DNA of 19,299 bases. It comes from Thiotrichaceae bacterium (GTDB lineage: Bacteria; Pseudomonadota; Gammaproteobacteria; Thiotrichales; Thiotrichaceae). This document shows positions 16,427-19,299 of the stretch, piece by piece. How positions within the stretch are numbered: the first letter of the stretch is position 1; every line of letters begins with the position of its first letter. The stretch is taken from contig JALVFC010000573.1 of NCBI GenBank assembly GCA_027030285.1, positions 1-19,299 on the forward strand, in the 5' to 3' direction. Below the pieces are notes generated by a model that did no database searches, was not told the origin of the DNA, and was given only the letters and a program-made list of their open reading frames with translations. Both the position numbers and the translations under genes were made by a program.

Positions 16427-17359
16427 ATGACACAAGAGGTTCTGGTTCAGGCTGAGAACCTGCATCGTCATTATGGTCCGCATCACGCGGTAGACGGCGT
16501 TTCTATTCACTTGCACCAGGGTGAAGTGCTTGCCTTGCTGGGGCCAAATGGGGCAGGTAAATCAACCACCATGCAAATGTTGACGGGCAATATTGCTCCA
16601 GGTAGTGGGCAAATCAGGATAGCTGGTATAGATTTACTGGATGAGCCGCGTCTAGCAAAGCGGCATATTGGTTATTTGCCAGAAAAACCACCACTTTACC
16701 AGGATATGACAGTGCAGGAATATCTGCGCTATTGTGCAAGTTTGCATGACTTGAGAGGTAAGGCTGCTGTGGCTGCTGTAGATTTTGCTGTACAGCGATG
16801 TAACCTTGAAGAAGTGATGAAACGTCTAATTGGTAATTTATCAAAGGGCTTTCAGCAGCGCACAGGTATTGCCCAGGCTATTTTGCACCAGCCATCGGTC
16901 ATTATTCTGGATGAACCAACAGTAGGGCTGGATCCGGTACAGATTATGGAAATTCGCCAGTTGATTCGTGAGCTAGGTAATGATCATGGTGTCATTTTAT
17001 CGACGCATATTTTGCCTGAAGTAAAAATGGTGTGTGATCGTGTACAAATTATGGCACGGGGCAGAACTGAGTTTGCGGATACACTCGCCGGGCTGGAAAA
17101 CCGTCGAGGGAGTCCAGTGCTTTTAGTCGGCTTTGAAACAGATGTTGATGAGCACAAGCTGACAGCTTTAAATGGTGTGACCACGGTAGAGAAACAGGCT
17201 AACAGCACGTATCAGCTGCATATAAATGAGCAATTTGCAGCAGATTCTGTGTGTAGGCTGGCTTTTGCAGAACAGTGGAAAATCACACAGATCACGCCAC
17301 AGTCCGTGAGCCTGGAAAGTATCTTTCTGTCGATTGTTCATCAGGAGGAGTCTGCATAA
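16427..17359 (+). CDS. ABC-2 type transporter ATPase, GldA-like
   Basis: A 310-residue ATP-binding subunit. Walker A is GPNGAGKST (39-47); the Q-loop region reads GYLPEKPPLYQDMTVQEYL, with Glu87 where many ABC proteins have Gln, usual for NatA/GldA-like ATPases. The signature is NLSKGFQQR (137-145, LSKG instead of LSGG), Walker B plus D-loop VIILDEPTVGLD (158-169), and H-loop STHILPEV with His194. Residues about 225-310 form a C-terminal extension. It would power the membrane protein encoded next. The gene overlaps that one by a single base (TAATG) and is preceded by AGGGG 7 bases before ATG. GldA is known from Bacteroidetes gliding, but homologous GldA/F/G-like trios occur in many proteobacteria with unknown substrate; a gliding role should not be assumed. 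Confidence 0.92.
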   Translation: MTQEVLVQAENLHRHYGPHHAVDGVSIHLHQGEVLALLGPNGAGKSTTMQMLTGNIAPGSGQIRIAGIDLLDEPRLAKRHIGYLPEKPPLYQDMTVQEYLRYCASLHDLRGKAAVAAVDFAVQRCNLEEVMKRLIGNLSKGFQQRTGIAQAILHQPSVIILDEPTVGLDPVQIMEIRQLIRELGNDHGVILSTHILPEVKMVCDRVQIMARGRTEFADTLAGLENRRGSPVLLVGFETDVDEHKLTALNGVTTVEKQANSTYQLHINEQFAADSVCRLAFAEQWKITQITPQSVSLESIFLSIVHQEESA

Positions 17360-18120
17360 TGAGAACCATGTTGTCTATCGCCTGGACTGAGTTTCGACGC
17401 CTGTTTCGTTCCCCCCTCGCGTGGAGCATCCTGGCTGTGATGCAGTTTGTGTTGGGTTTGATCTTTCTGGTGTTAGTGCAGGAATTTCTGGAAGTGGTAC
17501 AGCCTGATACTGCTGGCATGGATAATGCCCCCGGCGTGACCGATACTATTGTCTCAGCTGTGTATTTATGGTCGGGTATTATTATGTTGGCAGTGATGCC
17601 TATTCTGACCATGCGTACTTTTGCCGAGGAGCGTATGAATGGCACATTTACTCTGTTACGCTCTGCACCAGTTTCTGTATCAGACATTGTCCTGGGCAAG
17701 TACCTGGGTTTGCTCGGCTTTATTTTGCTGATGGTATTACTGATTTCAGTGATGCCACTTTCATTGCAGCTGGGAACTTCACTGGATCTTGGTAAAATTC
17801 TGGCATCCATACTGGGGCTGATTTTATTGCTGGCTTCCTTTGCTGCTGCGGGGCTGTTTATTTCTTCATTAACGCGGCAGCCAATCGTAGCAGCGGTAAG
17901 TAGTTTTGGTTTGTTATTGTTTCTGGTAGTGCTGTATATCTCTGGCAAGTCACAGTCCAATGGTAGTGAGCTGTTTATTTACCTGTCGCATTTCGGGCAT
18001 TTTTTATCTTTTTTACAGGGCTTGTTTCAAAGTGGTGATATGCTTTATTACTTGTTGTTTATTGGCGGGTTTATTGTTCTTACGGTACGCAAGCTCGATA
18101 ATGAAAGCTTACAGAGGTAA
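17359..18120 (+). CDS. ABC-2 type permease, GldF-like
   Basis: A 253-residue integral membrane protein starting at the ATG that overlaps the ATPase stop codon; CAGGAGGAG lies about 10 bases upstream, which fixes this start against a longer in-frame option at 17275. It starts with a short amphipathic cytosolic segment (WTEFRRLFRSP, 9-19). About six membrane segments follow (approximately 21-42, 65-84, 115-137, 146-170, 176-195, 227-244). The conserved ABC-2 coupling loop is MRTFAEERMNGTFTLLRSAPVS (85-106), matching the GldF pattern of E-E-R-x-x-G-T-x-x-L-L-x-S-x-P. It is the transmembrane partner of the preceding ATPase and lies 9 bases before the auxiliary subunit gene. The substrate is not known. 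Confidence 0.9.
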   Translation: MRTMLSIAWTEFRRLFRSPLAWSILAVMQFVLGLIFLVLVQEFLEVVQPDTAGMDNAPGVTDTIVSAVYLWSGIIMLAVMPILTMRTFAEERMNGTFTLLRSAPVSVSDIVLGKYLGLLGFILLMVLLISVMPLSLQLGTSLDLGKILASILGLILLLASFAAAGLFISSLTRQPIVAAVSSFGLLLFLVVLYISGKSQSNGSELFIYLSHFGHFLSFLQGLFQSGDMLYYLLFIGGFIVLTVRKLDNESLQR

Positions 18121-18129
18121 GATTGCGCC

Positions 18130-19299
18130 ATGAAAATGAGTAAAGGGACACATGTAAAGATCGGTGTGCTGGACGCGCTTTTCTATGTGCTATTTGTGGT
18201 CATTATCGGCATGTTGGGCTATGTCGCACAGAAATACCAATATCAGGCAGACTGGACGTTTGGTAACCGAAATACACTGAGTACAACCACACAGCAGTTA
18301 TTAAGCAGGTTGCAACAACCCCTTAGCTTTGTGGCTTATGTACCGGATGATCCTGCAATGCATCGTGAAATCCGCAAGCGTATTGCCAAATATCAGAAGT
18401 TTAAGCCGGATATTGTGGTTGAAATGGTCAACCCTGAGCTAGAGCCACAACGCGCAAAAGAGGATGGCATACGCTACCAGGGACAGGTTCTGGTGCGCCT
18501 TGGCGAGCGCTCGGAAGTGGTCGAGTCCCTGTCTGAGGCTGTGCTGGCAAATGCACTTCAGCGTTTGTCCCGTTCTGGTGAAAAACTGGTTGTTTTTCTG
18601 GAGGGGCATGAAGAACGAGATCCTTTTGCAAAGCAATCATCGGGCATGTCGCGGCTTACTGATGTGCTTAAAAAACGCGGTTTCAGAATACAGCCACATA
18701 ACCTGGTGCGCACCCAAAGCATGCCTGATAATACCCAATTACTGGTGATTGCATCGCCACAAAAAGATTTACTGCCTGGCGAAGTCAGTATCTTGCAGCA
18801 ATACCTGGAGCAGGGTGGCAACCTGTTATGGTTACATGAACCCGGGTCTTTGCATGGGCTTGAACCCATTGAAGCGGAGCTGGGTTTGTTAATTGATGAT
18901 GGAACATTGGTAGATGCAAATAAACAATTACGTGACTTGCTGGGAATTAAGCATCCGGCAGTGATTCCAGTGGTTGACTATAATGGCGCCCAGATTAGCA
19001 AGGACTTGAATACACAAACTATATTTCCCCTTGCTACCTCCATCAATCGGGATGAATCACAAAACAACAACTGGCAATATGAGGATTTCTTGTTGAGCTT
19101 GCCAACAAGCTGGCTGGAGATTGACAAACTGGAAGGGAATGTCAGCTTTGATGAGGATGCAGGGGATAAGCCCGGACCATTGCCAATTGGTGTGTCTATG
19201 ACTCGTGAGCTTGAAAAAGTGACTAATACTGAAAAGCTTCACGGGAATCAGCAACAGCGAGTTGTTGTTGTTGGCGATAGTGATTTCATGCTCAATGCC
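18130..19299 (+). CDS. GldG-like ABC auxiliary protein, N-terminal 390 codons (runs off right edge)
   Basis: Open from ATG at 18130 to the window end, with AGAGGTAA in the preceding stop region as a likely Shine-Dalgarno. An N-terminal membrane anchor (about residues 13-33) is followed by DWTFGNRNTLSTTTQQLLSRLQQPLSFVAYVP (41-72), the typical opening of the GldG/ABC_transp_aux domain. Further conserved-looking blocks are KRIAKYQKFKPDIVVEMVNPELEPQRAKEDGIRYQGQVLVRLGERSEVV, KLVVFLEGHEERDP, a beta-alpha fold around LLVIASPQKDLLPGEVSILQQYLEQGGNLLWLHEP and, near the edge, RVVVVGDSDFMLNA. Most of the protein faces the periplasm. It is the third gene of the ABC trio; the distal part, which usually contains a C-terminal membrane helix, is outside the window. 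Confidence 0.88.
   Translation, partial: MKMSKGTHVKIGVLDALFYVLFVVIIGMLGYVAQKYQYQADWTFGNRNTLSTTTQQLLSRLQQPLSFVAYVPDDPAMHREIRKRIAKYQKFKPDIVVEMVNPELEPQRAKEDGIRYQGQVLVRLGERSEVVESLSEAVLANALQRLSRSGEKLVVFLEGHEERDPFAKQSSGMSRLTDVLKKRGFRIQPHNLVRTQSMPDNTQLLVIASPQKDLLPGEVSILQQYLEQGGNLLWLHEPGSLHGLEPIEAELGLLIDDGTLVDANKQLRDLLGIKHPAVIPVVDYNGAQISKDLNTQTIFPLATSINRDESQNNNWQYEDFLLSLPTSWLEIDKLEGNVSFDEDAGDKPGPLPIGVSMTRELEKVTNTEKLHGNQQQRVVVVGDSDFMLNA

Noticed and set aside
17275..17358. Longer start for the GldF-like permease
   Set aside because: The extension lies inside the ATPase gene and is hydrophilic; the ATG at 17359 has a strong Shine-Dalgarno and the typical TAATG overlap.
17292..17960. 222-codon minus-strand frame opposite the permease
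   Set aside because: Antisense shadow of a hydrophobic membrane-protein gene; no supporting start signal or domain.

Overview
The window looks like chromosomal DNA from a gammaproteobacterium. The FadE, RfaH, MetK, GapA-type GAPDH, PykA and TcdA proteins all read like gammaproteobacterial family members, base composition is moderate, and no phage or plasmid genes are seen. The linked transketolase, GAPDH, PGK, pyruvate kinase and class II aldolase block is common in gammaproteobacteria, including autotrophs and methylotrophs. No Rubisco or phosphoribulokinase gene is present here, so autotrophy is not shown. The species cannot be named from the sequence.

Layout. From 1 to about 7.3 kb everything is on the minus strand. 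Read in transcription order, a methyl-cycle operon metK-ahcY-metF (7171 to 3523) is headed by a clear S-adenosylhomocysteine (SAH) riboswitch at 7198-7286. Next comes a solitary rfaH (3138-2608) between two gene-free stretches of nearly 400 bp. Then comes a tightly coupled pair: a permuted papain-fold (YiiX/YaeF, C92-like) protein and fadE, which runs off the left edge.

From 7.8 to 15.2 kb the plus strand carries tkt, gap, pgk, pykA and fba (central sugar-phosphate metabolism). The spacers are long (90-230 bp), and every one contains strong inverted repeats. Two of these look like small mobile palindromic elements sitting directly against the stop codons of pgk and pykA. The pykA element is 105 bp with 17-bp terminal repeats and CTAG on both sides, as expected for an IS5-type MITE. 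A bidirectional terminator follows fba.

The fba-tcdA spacer (15200-15538) has no gene on the plus strand but contains a minus-strand intrinsic terminator and a run of stem-loops. This suggests an undescribed small RNA of about 125 nt. The window then continues with tcdA (tRNA ct6A dehydratase) and a GldA/GldF/GldG-like ABC-2 system (ATPase, membrane permease, auxiliary protein), the last truncated at the right edge.

How it fits together: MetK makes SAM, methyltransferases release SAH, AhcY clears SAH, and MetF supplies methyl-tetrahydrofolate for methionine regeneration (methionine synthase is not here). The riboswitch would tie the operon to SAH load. The tkt-fba block covers the trunk of glycolysis/gluconeogenesis and the pentose-phosphate or Calvin rearrangements.
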